A DNA stretch of 64,000 nt from Duganella sp. SG902 (GTDB lineage: Bacteria > Pseudomonadota > Gammaproteobacteria > Burkholderiales > Burkholderiaceae_D): positions 1 through 64,000 of the forward strand of contig NZ_JABMJK010000005.1 in assembly GCF_013376005.1 (NCBI RefSeq), read 5' to 3'. Below are positions 43,441-51,419 of this stretch, piece by piece. The first letter of the stretch is position 1, and every line of letters begins with the position of its first letter. Made by a program: the position numbers and the translations under genes. The notes beneath the pieces are model-generated. The model saw only the letters and a program-made list of their open reading frames with translations. It made no database searches and was not told where the DNA came from.

Positions 43441-44481
43441 AACAGCTTCCTGCGCCACCAGCGGCTCCCACCACTTGTTGTCCGCATGCGGCTGCCGAAT
43501 GTCCAGCGGCAGGCCGATTTCCGGCGTGGCGATCGGCAGCCGGCGCTCGGCCGCCAACTGGGTGATGCGGTCGAACGGATCATGCCAGGCATGCAGCGAC
43601 AAATCGAAAGTGCCGTTATGAATCGGCAGCAGCACCTTGCCGCGCAAATCGATGTGCGCCTGCAGCGACTCCTCCGGCTGCATGTGCACGTCCGGCCACT
43701 GCGGATCGTAGGCGCCGGTTTCCACCATGGTCAGGTCGAACGGCCCATAACGCCGCCCGATTTCCTTAAAACCATCGAAATAACCGCTATCGCCGCTGAA
43801 AAACAACCGAACGCCGCGATCCTCGATCACAAACGAGGCCCACAGAGTCTTGTTGCGGTCGCCCAGGCCGCGGCCGGAAAAATGCTGGGCCGGCGTCGCC
43901 ACCAGCTTCAAGCCCGCCACAAAGGTGGACTGCCACCAGCTCAACTGCTGCACCTTGCCGCGCGGGATGCCCCACTTGATCAAACGGTCGCCCACGCCCA
44001 GCGGCGTGATGAAATGGTCGGTCTTGGCGGCCAGCTTGAGCACGGCCGCGCGGTCCAGATGGTCGTAATGGTCGTGCGACAGGATGATGCCCTTGATCGG
44101 CGGCAGCTCATCGATGCTGATCGGCGGCGCGTGGAAGCGCTGCGGGCCGGCCCACTGCACCGGCGAGGCGCGCTCGGAAAACACCGGGTCGGTCAGCCAG
44201 AACTGGCCGTTGAGCTTGAGCAGCACCGTCGAGTGGCCGAGGCGGAACAGGCTGCGATCCGGAGCATCCATTAACTGCTGCTGCGTGATCGCGTGAACGG
44301 GTATCGGTTGAGTGGGCACCGTGTCCTTCGGCTTGTCGAAAGCGAAGCGCAGCATGATGCTCAGCCCCTTGAGCAAGCCCATCTTCTGCATTTTGACCGG
44401 ATTGCGGAAACGGCCGTCGCGCGAGCGCGGCGCGCTCGGCACCGACAGACCGTCCAGGTTATCAACAGCGGTAAAACTCAT
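43429..44481 (-). CDS. MBL-fold metallo-hydrolase (UlaG/NAPE-PLD-like)
   Basis: 350 residues from the ATG at 44481, chosen for the GGGAG site; 10 extra residues would come from an upstream ATG. The metal-binding motif HDHYDHLD (with the preceding Ser: LSHDHYDHLD) is intact, and later ligands appear in PAQHFSGRG, FFSGDSGYFDG and PIHNGTFDLSLHAW. This is the beta-lactamase-like subgroup that includes UlaG and N-acyl-phosphatidylethanolamine phospholipase D. The substrate is not predictable. It is divergent from a TetR gene whose operator overlaps the gap. The final residues VVPA are encoded by a REP-like repeat. Confidence 0.88.
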   Translation of the reverse strand: MSFTAVDNLDGLSVPSAPRSRDGRFRNPVKMQKMGLLKGLSIMLRFAFDKPKDTVPTQPIPVHAITQQQLMDAPDRSLFRLGHSTVLLKLNGQFWLTDPVFSERASPVQWAGPQRFHAPPISIDELPPIKGIILSHDHYDHLDRAAVLKLAAKTDHFITPLGVGDRLIKWGIPRGKVQQLSWWQSTFVAGLKLVATPAQHFSGRGLGDRNKTLWASFVIEDRGVRLFFSGDSGYFDGFKEIGRRYGPFDLTMVETGAYDPQWPDVHMQPEESLQAHIDLRGKVLLPIHNGTFDLSLHAWHDPFDRITQLAAERRLPIATPEIGLPLDIRQPHADNKWWEPLVAQEAVVPA

Positions 44482-44509
44482 GATGGGCACTCCCGGGTAA
44501 ATAATGTAC

Positions 44510-44524
44510 ACTACACAGTGTAGT
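44510..44524. promoter_or_regulatory. TetR-type palindromic operator
   Basis: ACTACAC-A-GTGTAGT, a perfect 7-bp dyad around one base, in the middle of the 86-bp divergent gap between the MBL-fold and TetR genes. Position and size fit an operator controlling both. Confidence 0.7.
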
Positions 44525-44567
44525 TCCTATTTTTGGAAAAGTAAACTAGTCGGTGTAAAATAAAGCC

Positions 44568-45182
44568 ATGAACGCGCCCCTCAAACTCACCGACCGCAAG
44601 CGGCAAGCGATTGTCGACGCCGCCATCGCCGAATTCCGCGCCAGCGGCTTCGAATCCACCAGCATGGACAAGATCGCGGCCACGGCCGGGGTATCCAAGC
44701 GCACGGTTTACAACCACTTCCCCAGTAAAGACGAACTGTTCGAGCAAATATTGCATGAGCTGTGGAATAGCACGGCCGCCGTCGGGCCGGCGCCTTACGA
44801 CCCGGCGCGGCCGCTGCGCGAGCAATTGCTGGAATTACTGAACAAGAAGATGGAATTGCTGCACGACGCCTATTTCCTCGACCTGGCCCGCGTCGCCATC
44901 GCCGAGGGGATCCACTCGCCGCAGCGGGCGCAGGAAATGGTGGCGCGCCTGAGCGCCAAGGAGGAAGCCGTCACCAATTGGCTGCGCGCGGCCCAGGCCG
45001 ACGGCAAGTTCGCCCGGGCCGATCCCTTCATCGTCTCGCAAATGCTGCAAGGCCAGCTCAAGACCTTCGCCTTCTGGCCGCAGGTGACCATGGGCCAGCC
45101 GCCGCTCGATCCGGAGATGCGCGACAAGGTGGTCGAGGCCACCGTCGAGATGTTCCTCGCCTACGCGAACGCCACCGCGTAA
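44568..45182 (+). CDS. TetR/AcrR-family regulator
   Basis: 204 residues. The N-terminal helix-turn-helix is canonical: RQAIVDAAIAEFRASGFESTSMDKIAATAG followed in effect by VSKRTVYNHFPSKDELF (quoted in two parts here). The C-terminal domain resembles the AefR-like subclass (FIVSQMLQGQLKTFAFWPQ). It most likely represses the divergent MBL hydrolase gene and itself through the palindrome at 44510-44524. Its last 22 bp overlap the end of the convergent beta-propeller gene. Confidence 0.92.
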   Translation: MNAPLKLTDRKRQAIVDAAIAEFRASGFESTSMDKIAATAGVSKRTVYNHFPSKDELFEQILHELWNSTAAVGPAPYDPARPLREQLLELLNKKMELLHDAYFLDLARVAIAEGIHSPQRAQEMVARLSAKEEAVTNWLRAAQADGKFARADPFIVSQMLQGQLKTFAFWPQVTMGQPPLDPEMRDKVVEATVEMFLAYANATA

Positions 45183-46252
45183 ATCGGCGGCAAGGTGGTG
45201 GAGATGGTCTGCCACTGGCCGCCGCCATCCTCCGACAGCCAGGCTCCGCCGGTGGTCGATCCCATCAGCAGAATCTGCCCGTCGTCGCTGACCGCCAGCC
45301 CATGGCGATACACCAGGTCGTAGCAATGCTGGTGCGGCAGCCCGCCGCGCCAGGCGGTGAAGTGCCGGCCGCCGTCGGTGGTGCGGGTGACCGCCAGCGA
45401 GGCCTGTGGCGGAATCCGCCTGCTGTCCGCCTCGGCCGGCACGAACCACGCCGTCTCGCCATCCTGTGGGTGCACCGCCGTCACGAAGCCGAAATTGGAC
45501 ACCGGCGCGGCCGGCGTGATCTCGGTCCAGTTGGCGCCGTTGTCGACGCTGCGCCAGATGCCGTTGTGATGCTGGCACCAAAGCTTGTCCGGCTCGCCCG
45601 CGCAGCGCACGATGCGGTGCGGGTCCTGCACCGCCTGGTCGTCCACCAGCTCGGGCGGCATGTAGGTGGCCTTCATGCCCCTGGCGCGCATGGTCCAGCT
45701 GGCGCCGCCATCCTCGGTCAGCCAGGCGCCGCCGCAGGAAATCCCCACCAGCACCGACTTGCTGTCGCGCGGATCGACGCAGATGCTGTGGATGCCCGGC
45801 ACGTCGTAGCCGCCGCCCATCCACTTGGCGCGCTCGGGCACGTTCCACAGTCCCTCCACCAATTGCCAGCTGTCGCCGCGATCGGTCGAGCGGAACAGCC
45901 CGCCCGGCAGCGTGCCGGCCCACAGCACGCCCGGCTCGTCCGGGCCGCCCGCCGCCAGCGACCAGATCTGCCTGACGGTCCACTCGACCGGATCGGCGCT
46001 GTCCACCGGCTTGGGCGGAAAGGCCGGCGCCGCCACCTCCACCCAGTCCTGGCCGCCGGGATCGCGGCGGTGCAGCTTGGCGCCGAAGTGGCCGAGGTTC
46101 AAGGCCGCGTACAGGGTGCCGTCGCGCCGGTCCGGCAACACCATCGACACCGGATCGCCCAGGAAGTGCTGCTGGTCGAGCAGCCACGCCTCGTGCGTGC
46201 GATAGACTTCGAACAGCCCTTTGCGGGTCGCGATGTAGGCGCGATCGGACAT
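45161..46252 (-). CDS. BNR/WD40-like beta-propeller protein (exo-sialidase-like fold)
   Basis: 363 residues from the ATG at 46252. It has no signal peptide. Repeated Asp-box motifs, S-x-D-x-G-x-[SN]-W, are visible as STDRGDSWQ, TEDGGASWT, SVDNGANWT, TTDGGRHFT and SEDGGGQWQ, which mark a six- or seven-bladed propeller of the BNR class. The sialidase catalytic Arg triad is not evident, so enzyme activity is doubtful. It is coupled to the MoaD-like gene: one base separates that stop from this start and the ribosome site lies inside the MoaD-like gene's last two codons. The function is unknown. Confidence 0.85.
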   Translation of the reverse strand: MSDRAYIATRKGLFEVYRTHEAWLLDQQHFLGDPVSMVLPDRRDGTLYAALNLGHFGAKLHRRDPGGQDWVEVAAPAFPPKPVDSADPVEWTVRQIWSLAAGGPDEPGVLWAGTLPGGLFRSTDRGDSWQLVEGLWNVPERAKWMGGGYDVPGIHSICVDPRDSKSVLVGISCGGAWLTEDGGASWTMRARGMKATYMPPELVDDQAVQDPHRIVRCAGEPDKLWCQHHNGIWRSVDNGANWTEITPAAPVSNFGFVTAVHPQDGETAWFVPAEADSRRIPPQASLAVTRTTDGGRHFTAWRGGLPHQHCYDLVYRHGLAVSDDGQILLMGSTTGGAWLSEDGGGQWQTISTTLPPIYAVAFA

Positions 46253-46253
46253 A

Positions 46254-46523
46254 TCAGCCTCCTGACAGTGCTTGCAAGATGTACACCTGGGAATCGGGCG
46301 CGAGCGCATCGTCCAGCCGCTTGGGATCGCGGGCGCGCCGGCCGTCGATGAAGATCACCACGTTCTCGCGCAGGCCGCCCTGCTCGTCGAGCACGTAGCC
46401 GCGCAGGCGCGGATGGTCGGCGAAACAGCCGTCGAGCGCGCCGCGCAGATCGGCCGCGGTGGTGTCCACCTGTGGCACGCGCATGAAGCGGCCCAGCTGC
46501 TGGGTAAATATCAGTTTCGCCAT
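46254..46523 (-). CDS. MoaD/ThiS-like ubiquitin-fold protein ending in Gly-Gly
   Basis: 89 residues. Beta-grasp features (LIFTQQLGRFM, LRGALDGCFADHPRLRGYVLD, VVIFIDGRRARD, QVYILQALSGG) and the C-terminal di-glycine are those of MoaD/ThiS sulfur carriers. In such proteins the terminal Gly is adenylated and thiocarboxylated or conjugated. No molybdopterin or thiamine genes, E1-like enzyme or JAMM protease lie nearby. The strict coupling to a beta-propeller gene suggests a shared, uncharacterised process. A short bona fide gene with good codon use. Confidence 0.88.
   Translation of the reverse strand: MAKLIFTQQLGRFMRVPQVDTTAADLRGALDGCFADHPRLRGYVLDEQGGLRENVVIFIDGRRARDPKRLDDALAPDSQVYILQALSGG
46257..46262 (-). 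promoter_or_regulatory. Ribosome site formed by the Gly-Gly codons of the MoaD-like gene
   Basis: On the minus strand the last codons GGA GGC TGA are followed by T and ATG. The GGAGG stretch is a perfect Shine-Dalgarno sequence 5 bases before the propeller start, so the functional C-terminal glycines double as the ribosome site of the next gene. Confidence 0.75.
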
Positions 46524-46583
46524 CCTTCAGATTCTATGCCGATTGCGGCTAAAATGAAAACGCCTCAACCACCGGAGCTGTGC

Positions 46584-46889
46584 ATGTCGATTACGCCGCA
46601 AGAACTGGAACTGCTGATGCTGGAAGTGGAGAAGGAAGATCCCATCGACTTTGCCGACCTGCCGTTCAAGGAGGAGGAGCTGCGCGAGCTGATCGCCAAT
46701 CATCTGTGCGAGATGGCGGACGCCATGGAGAACTTCAGCGAGGAAGACAAGCGCCTGACCCTGCTCGCGGTCGCGGCCAAGCTGGTGCTGGAAAACCTGG
46801 TGCTGCACGTGCAGATGTTGCGCCAGCACGACGTGCCGCTCAACCACACCACGGAGGCGCTGTTGAGCCGCCTCCGCGGAAAGGACTGA
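46584..46889 (+). CDS. Small acidic protein, function unknown
   Basis: 101 residues from the ATG at 46584 (GGAG upstream). It is acidic and helical (MSITPQELELLMLEVEKEDP, FKEEELRELIANHLCEMAD, EDKRLTLLAVAAKLVLENLVL). No signal peptide or membrane segment. I do not recognise the family; proteins of this look are common single genes in Oxalobacteraceae. It is divergent from the MoaD-like gene and its stop abuts the stop of the convergent AhpD-like gene (TGATCA). Confidence 0.75.
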   Translation: MSITPQELELLMLEVEKEDPIDFADLPFKEEELRELIANHLCEMADAMENFSEEDKRLTLLAVAAKLVLENLVLHVQMLRQHDVPLNHTTEALLSRLRGKD

Positions 46890-47426
46890 TCAGTCAGCGG
46901 CCGGGAAATCCAGCGCCGTCAGATTCACCCGGTTGAACAGGTTGGTGAAGGTGATCGAGGTAATCGCCAGCAAGGTGTCGACGATTTGTGTATCGCTGTA
47001 GCCGGCCTGTTTCACCGCCAGCACCACCTCGGCCGGCACGTCGCCGCTGGTGCGCGCCACCGCGTGGACAAACGCCGCCAACGCATCCACCTTGGCATCG
47101 CCGGTCGGCCGGCCATGACGCACGCCCTGGATGGCTTCCTTGCCCAGACCGGCCTTGCCGCCCATCAGCGTGTGCGCTGCCAGGCAGTAATCGCACAGCG
47201 CATCCTGGCTGACGGCCAGCTTGATCACTTCGATCTCCTTCGCGCTCAGGCTGCTTTTGCGCAGCGCGCCGTCCAGATTCAGCGCGGCTTCCAGCGCCAG
47301 CGGGCTGTTGCTGCCGATCGCCACGTAGGCGTTCGGCACCTTGCCGATCGCACCCTTGATGGCGGTGAACAGTTGGGCGGCGTGACCGCTGGCTTCCGAG
47401 ACGGGTTGGGTGAACAGACGGGACAT
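46890..47426 (-). CDS. Carboxymuconolactone decarboxylase / AhpD-like protein
   Basis: 178 residues. The AhpD-type core has the redox pair CDYC in SQDALCDYCLAAHTLMG, with the downstream His of the CxxCxxxH motif, after the family helix KEIEVIKLAV. Such proteins act as peroxidase partners or small disulfide reductases; true decarboxylases lack the two cysteines. The divergent AraC gene is its likely regulator. Length and motif order are normal for the family. Confidence 0.9.
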   Translation of the reverse strand: MSRLFTQPVSEASGHAAQLFTAIKGAIGKVPNAYVAIGSNSPLALEAALNLDGALRKSSLSAKEIEVIKLAVSQDALCDYCLAAHTLMGGKAGLGKEAIQGVRHGRPTGDAKVDALAAFVHAVARTSGDVPAEVVLAVKQAGYSDTQIVDTLLAITSITFTNLFNRVNLTALDFPAAD

Positions 47427-47505
47427 GATGTGTTCCTTTCAAAGTGGGTTGGTATGGAACACAGTCTAGTCCGGCCGCATGCGATGATAAATGCCTTAAA
47501 TACTC

Positions 47506-47511
47506 TATAAT
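47506..47511 (+). promoter_or_regulatory. Candidate -10 of the AraC-family gene
   Basis: A perfect TATAAT 27 bp upstream of the ATG at 47539. No good -35 at 17 bp, so activation or a weak promoter is expected. Confidence 0.4.
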
Positions 47512-47538
47512 TTGCTCCATCGTCTCATCCGCATCGAT

Positions 47539-48429
47539 ATGGATACCCTCAGCCACCTGCTTGCCCTCTATCCCGTGCGCACCGCGCTGGACGTGCGCTG
47601 CCGCTTCGGCGCGCCGTGGGTGCTGGACCACGGCGGCACGCCACACGGCGTCGCGCCCTACCACCTGATCGTGCGCGGCGAGGCCCTGTGCGACGGTCTG
47701 CAATTGCAAGGCGGCGACATCATCGTGTTCCCGCATGGCGCCGCGCACCGGCTGCACATCGGCGATCCGGCGCAAGCCTCGCCCCTGCACAGCACACCGG
47801 GTCTGCTGCGCTTTGAAGGCAACCAGGGCGACGGACCGCAAACGGACATCCTGTGCGGCGAGTTCCACTTCGACGCCGACGGCGGCGCCGGCCTGTTGGC
47901 GGCGCTGCCCGCCATGTTGGTGGTGCGCACCGCCGGCCGGCCGGACGCGCAAAGCCTGCGCCACCTGATGCGCATGCTGCAGGAGGAGGCCGAGACGCCG
48001 CGCAACGGCTCGGAAGCCATCGTGCGGCAACTGGCGTCGGCCTTGTTCGCGTTGTTGATGCGCACCTGGCTGGAGCAGGCGCTGTCGGTGCCGGGCCTGT
48101 TTGGGGTGCTGGCCGAGCGCCGCCTGCGGCCGGCCATCAACGGCATGCTGGCGGCACCGGAAAAACCGTGGACGCTGGAGCAGCTGGCCGAGGCCAGCCA
48201 CATGTCGCGCGCCACCTTCGCGCGCCTGTTCAAGCAGGCCGCCAACGCCACGCCGGCCGATGTGCTGGCCCAGCTGCGCATGGCGCGCGCCGCCCGCCTG
48301 CTGGACGAGGGCCGCGCCGCCGGCATGGTGGCGGAGGCGGTCGGCTACCAATCGGAAGCCGCCTTCAACCGCGCCTTCAAGCGCCAGTATGGCGTCGGCC
48401 CCGGCGCCTACCGCAAACGCGGCGTTTAA
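47539..48429 (+). CDS. AraC-family regulator with cupin N-terminal domain
   Basis: 296 residues from the ATG at 47539; an upstream TTG is less likely. The N-terminal half is the AraC-binding-like cupin (GGTPHGVAPYHLIVRGEALC, GGDIIVFPHGAAHRL). The C-terminal part has two helix-turn-helix motifs (LEQLAEASHMSRATFARLFK and VAEAVGYQSEAAFNRAFKRQ) and the closing GVGPGAYRK. It probably activates the divergent AhpD-like gene, as in many oxidative or aldehyde-stress pairs. Its stop shares TTAA with the stop of the convergent ferredoxin gene. Confidence 0.9.
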   Translation: MDTLSHLLALYPVRTALDVRCRFGAPWVLDHGGTPHGVAPYHLIVRGEALCDGLQLQGGDIIVFPHGAAHRLHIGDPAQASPLHSTPGLLRFEGNQGDGPQTDILCGEFHFDADGGAGLLAALPAMLVVRTAGRPDAQSLRHLMRMLQEEAETPRNGSEAIVRQLASALFALLMRTWLEQALSVPGLFGVLAERRLRPAINGMLAAPEKPWTLEQLAEASHMSRATFARLFKQAANATPADVLAQLRMARAARLLDEGRAAGMVAEAVGYQSEAAFNRAFKRQYGVGPGAYRKRGV

Positions 48430-48704
48430 AACTGACTGGCTGCGGGCGCTTCGATCACCAGGTCGGTGGCGGCCATGGCGACGCAAGGCAAGATGTAGCC
48501 CTCGCGCTTTTCATCGAGGCTGAGGCCCGGCCATTCGATCTTGTAGCGCACCGCGCCGCTGGTGGACAGGCAGATGCAGGTGCGGCAGGTGCCGTTGCGG
48601 CAGGAGCTGGGCAGGCGGACGCCGGCCATCTCGGCCGCTTCCAGCACCGTGTCCGAGGACGCCGCCTCGAACGTCCATCCCTGCCCCGCCAGCGTGATCT
48701 TCAT
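48426..48704 (-). CDS. Plant-type 2Fe-2S ferredoxin
   Basis: 92 residues with the cysteine pattern C-X4-C-X2-C and a distant fourth Cys: Cys35, Cys40 and Cys43 in SSCRNGTCRTC, and the last in ILPCVAM. It is a small electron carrier, similar to the C-terminal ferredoxin domain of oxygenase reductases. It is the only free ferredoxin in this window and so a conceivable donor for the Rieske oxygenase at 57 kb or an acceptor for the indolepyruvate oxidoreductase. That link is speculation. It stands alone, convergent with the AraC gene. Confidence 0.9.
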   Translation of the reverse strand: MKITLAGQGWTFEAASSDTVLEAAEMAGVRLPSSCRNGTCRTCICLSTSGAVRYKIEWPGLSLDEKREGYILPCVAMAATDLVIEAPAASQF

Positions 48705-48736
48705 GGTCCATGCCGCTTGTTGAAAGCGACATGGTA

Positions 48737-50386
48737 TCAGCCATGCAGTTGCAGGCGCGGTTTATTGCTGACCGCGGGCGCACGCTTCACTTGTTGCAGG
48801 CCCGCGCCGCCATGCCGCAGCTTGAACACCGCCATCGCCTGCGACACGCAGCGCGTCTGCTGCGCCAGGTTGCCGGCGGCGGCGGCGGCCTGCTCCACCA
48901 GCGCCGCGTTCTGCTGCGTGATGTCGTCGATCAGGATCACCGCCTGATTGACCTGGCCGATGCCGTCGCTCTGCTCGCGGGTGGAATTGGAAATCTCGCT
49001 CATCACCTCGGACACGCGCGCGACCGACGCGATCACCTCGTTCATGGTCTGGCCCGCGCTGTTGGTCAGCGAGGTGCCGGCCTGCACCTTCTCGATCGAG
49101 GTATCGATCAGCGCCTTGATCTCCTTGGCCGCCGTGGCCGACCGCTGCGCCAGGCCGCGCACCTCGCTGGCCACCACCGCGAAACCGCGTCCCTGCTCGC
49201 CCGCGCGCGCCGCCTCCACCGCCGCGTTCAGCGCCAGGATGTTGGTCTGGAAGGCGATGCCGTCGATCAGGCCGATGATGTCCAGGATCTTGTTGGACGA
49301 GGCGCTGATGTCGCCCATGGTGCTCACCACCTGCGACACAATGGTGCCGCCCTGCGTGGCCACCTCGCGCGCGCGCTCGGCCAGCTCGTTGGCGCTGGCC
49401 ACATTGCTTGCGCTTTGCTGCACCGTGGCCGTCAGTTCCTCCATGCTGGACGCGGTCTGCTGCAGGCTGGACGCCTGCGATTCGGTGCGGCCCGACAGAT
49501 CCAGATTGCCGTCGGCGATCTCGCCGGTGGCCACGGAAATCTCGTCGAAGTTGGCGCGCACGTCGCCGATGATGCTGTGCAGGTTGATATTGGTCTGCCG
49601 CAGCGCCGCCAGCAGCCGCCCGACCTCATCGTCGCGCCGGATTTCGATGGCGGCGGTCAGGTCGCCGCCGGCCATCATGCGCGCGGCCCTGGTGGCATGC
49701 CGCAGAGGCAGCGCCACATTCACATACAGGTTGCGGCCGAACAGCAGCATGCCGGCCAGCGCCACCATGGCCGCGCCGGCCAGCCAGCCGTGCAAGCTGA
49801 CCACGGTGGCGTCGTCCACCAGCAGCAAGGTCAGGGACACGATCGCCAGCACGCCGACCAGCAGCGAAGTGGCCAGCGCGATCTGGGTCGACAACGAAGT
49901 GCGCAGCATCCGCTGCGCGCGCGCCACCATGCCGGTCGATATCGCGCGGCCGTTCTCGATGCGCAGCCTGCGTGGATTGCCGGCCTTGATTTCGCGGTAC
50001 AGCGCATCCGCCTCGCGCACCTGTTCGCGCGATGGCTTGGTGCGCACCGACAGGTAGCCGACCGGCTTGCCATGCTCGATCACCGGCGTGACGTTGGCCA
50101 GCACCCAATAGAAGTCGCCGTTCTTGCAGCGGTTCTTCACCAGCCCGGTCCAAGGCGTGCCGCTCCTGATGGTGCGCCACAAATCGGCGAACGCCTCCAC
50201 CGGCATGTCCGGATGGCGCACGATGTTTTGCGGCGCGCCGATCAACTCCTCTTCGGTGAAGCCGCTCACCTCGATGAAGTAGGGATTGGCGTAATTGATG
50301 TTGCCCTGTAAATCCGTGCTGGACACGATGGTCCGGCCATCCTCCATGATGAATTCTTTTTGCGTGACCGGGGAATTGACTCGCAT
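48737..50386 (-). CDS. Methyl-accepting chemotaxis protein with PAS domain (Aer-like)
   Basis: 549 residues from the ATG at 50386, which has an AAAGGAG site. The N-terminal PAS domain (TDLQGNINYANPYFIEVSGF ... GDFYWVLANVTPVIEHGKPV) is Aer-like and may bind flavin. Two membrane helices follow (near 170-220), then a HAMP-like LPLRHATRAARMMAGGDL and a long signalling hairpin with the conserved tip GIAFQTNILALNAAVEAARA. The C-terminus lacks a CheR-binding pentapeptide. It senses energy or oxygen through the PAS domain and signals to CheA. No other chemotaxis gene adjoins. Confidence 0.92.
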   Translation of the reverse strand: MRVNSPVTQKEFIMEDGRTIVSSTDLQGNINYANPYFIEVSGFTEEELIGAPQNIVRHPDMPVEAFADLWRTIRSGTPWTGLVKNRCKNGDFYWVLANVTPVIEHGKPVGYLSVRTKPSREQVREADALYREIKAGNPRRLRIENGRAISTGMVARAQRMLRTSLSTQIALATSLLVGVLAIVSLTLLLVDDATVVSLHGWLAGAAMVALAGMLLFGRNLYVNVALPLRHATRAARMMAGGDLTAAIEIRRDDEVGRLLAALRQTNINLHSIIGDVRANFDEISVATGEIADGNLDLSGRTESQASSLQQTASSMEELTATVQQSASNVASANELAERAREVATQGGTIVSQVVSTMGDISASSNKILDIIGLIDGIAFQTNILALNAAVEAARAGEQGRGFAVVASEVRGLAQRSATAAKEIKALIDTSIEKVQAGTSLTNSAGQTMNEVIASVARVSEVMSEISNSTREQSDGIGQVNQAVILIDDITQQNAALVEQAAAAAGNLAQQTRCVSQAMAVFKLRHGGAGLQQVKRAPAVSNKPRLQLHG

Positions 50387-50537
50387 GACCGCTCCTTTAC
50401 TTTTGTTTTTTAGTAGGGAGGCGAACCGGGGTCTGGGGGGCGCCGCAGGCCAGCATGACCTGAGGGCCCAGAATAAAAGTATTTGGTATGCTGGAATATC
50501 AACAATTGTAACAATGCGGCACAGAAACAACAGCTGA

Positions 50538-51419
50538 CTAGTCCGGTTTGAAGTTCTGACCGAGCGACATTGGTTTATTCAACAAGATTGTCTGCGGATT
50601 GCGGCAGATCACCACCAGCACCACGATGGTCGCGACGTACGGCAGCATGGACAGGAACTCCGCCGGGATCGCCAGCCCCATGCCCTGCCCGTGGAACTGC
50701 AGCACCGTCACGCCGCCGAACAGGTAGGCGCCGATCAGCACGCCGCGCGGCTTCCACGTCGCGAACACCACTTGCGCCAGCGCGATCCAGCCGCGGCCTG
50801 CGGTCATGCCCTCCACCCACATCGGCGTCAGCGCCAGCGACAGGTAGGCGCCGCCCAGCCCCGCCATGGCGCCGCCGAACAGCACCGTGCCGTAGCGCAG
50901 GCCGATCACCGGGAAGCCGATCGCGTGGGCGCTGTGCGGCGACTCGCCCACCGCGCGGATGACGAGACCGAGCCGCGTGCGCGCCAGCATCCAGCCTATC
51001 GCCAGCACCAGCGCGATCGAGAAGTAGACCATGCCGTCAAAGCCGAACAGAATCGGCATGCGCTCCACCGTCTGCCCCACGTAGCCGCGGCCGAGGAAGG
51101 CCGAGACGCCGATGCCGAACAAGGTCAGCGCCAGGCCGGTGGCGACCTGGTTGGTTTGCAGCGTCAGCACCAGGAAGCCGAACACCAGCGACATCAGCAT
51201 GCCCGCCGCCATCGCGGCCAGCAGGCCCAGTGTCATGCTGCCGCTGGTGAGCGTGACGCCAAAGCCGACCACCGCGCCCACCAGCATCATGCCCTCCAGC
51301 CCGAGATTGAGCACGCCGGAGCGCTCGGTCACCAGCTCGCCCATGGACGCTACCACCAGCGGCGTGGCCGCGCCGGCGGTGCTGGCGAGGAAGGCGATCA
51401 ACAATTCAGTCGTCATCAT
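50538..51419 (-). CDS. Nucleoside ABC transporter permease 2
   Basis: 293 residues, about 8 hydrophobic helices, started at the ATG at 51419 (or 51416, a second Met). Family signature for BMP-type importers: [30 protein letters not shown] and [20 protein letters not shown], where RAVGE-P..A.. is the loop contacting the ATPase. It forms the channel with the permease encoded just upstream, whose stop it overlaps by four bases (ATGA). Imports purine nucleosides or related bases. Confidence 0.9.
   Translation of the reverse strand: MMTTELLIAFLASTAGAATPLVVASMGELVTERSGVLNLGLEGMMLVGAVVGFGVTLTSGSMTLGLLAAMAAGMLMSLVFGFLVLTLQTNQVATGLALTLFGIGVSAFLGRGYVGQTVERMPILFGFDGMVYFSIALVLAIGWMLARTRLGLVIRAVGESPHSAHAIGFPVIGLRYGTVLFGGAMAGLGGAYLSLALTPMWVEGMTAGRGWIALAQVVFATWKPRGVLIGAYLFGGVTVLQFHGQGMGLAIPAEFLSMLPYVATIVVLVVICRNPQTILLNKPMSLGQNFKPD

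Noticed and set aside
45161..46252. Functional sialidase
   Set aside because: Asp-box repeats are present, but I cannot find the conserved catalytic Arg triad, and there is no signal peptide; called only as a propeller.
48426..48704. Dedicated electron donor of the Rieske oxygenase
   Set aside because: It is about 8 kb away, in another transcription unit and next to unrelated genes; kept only as a possibility.
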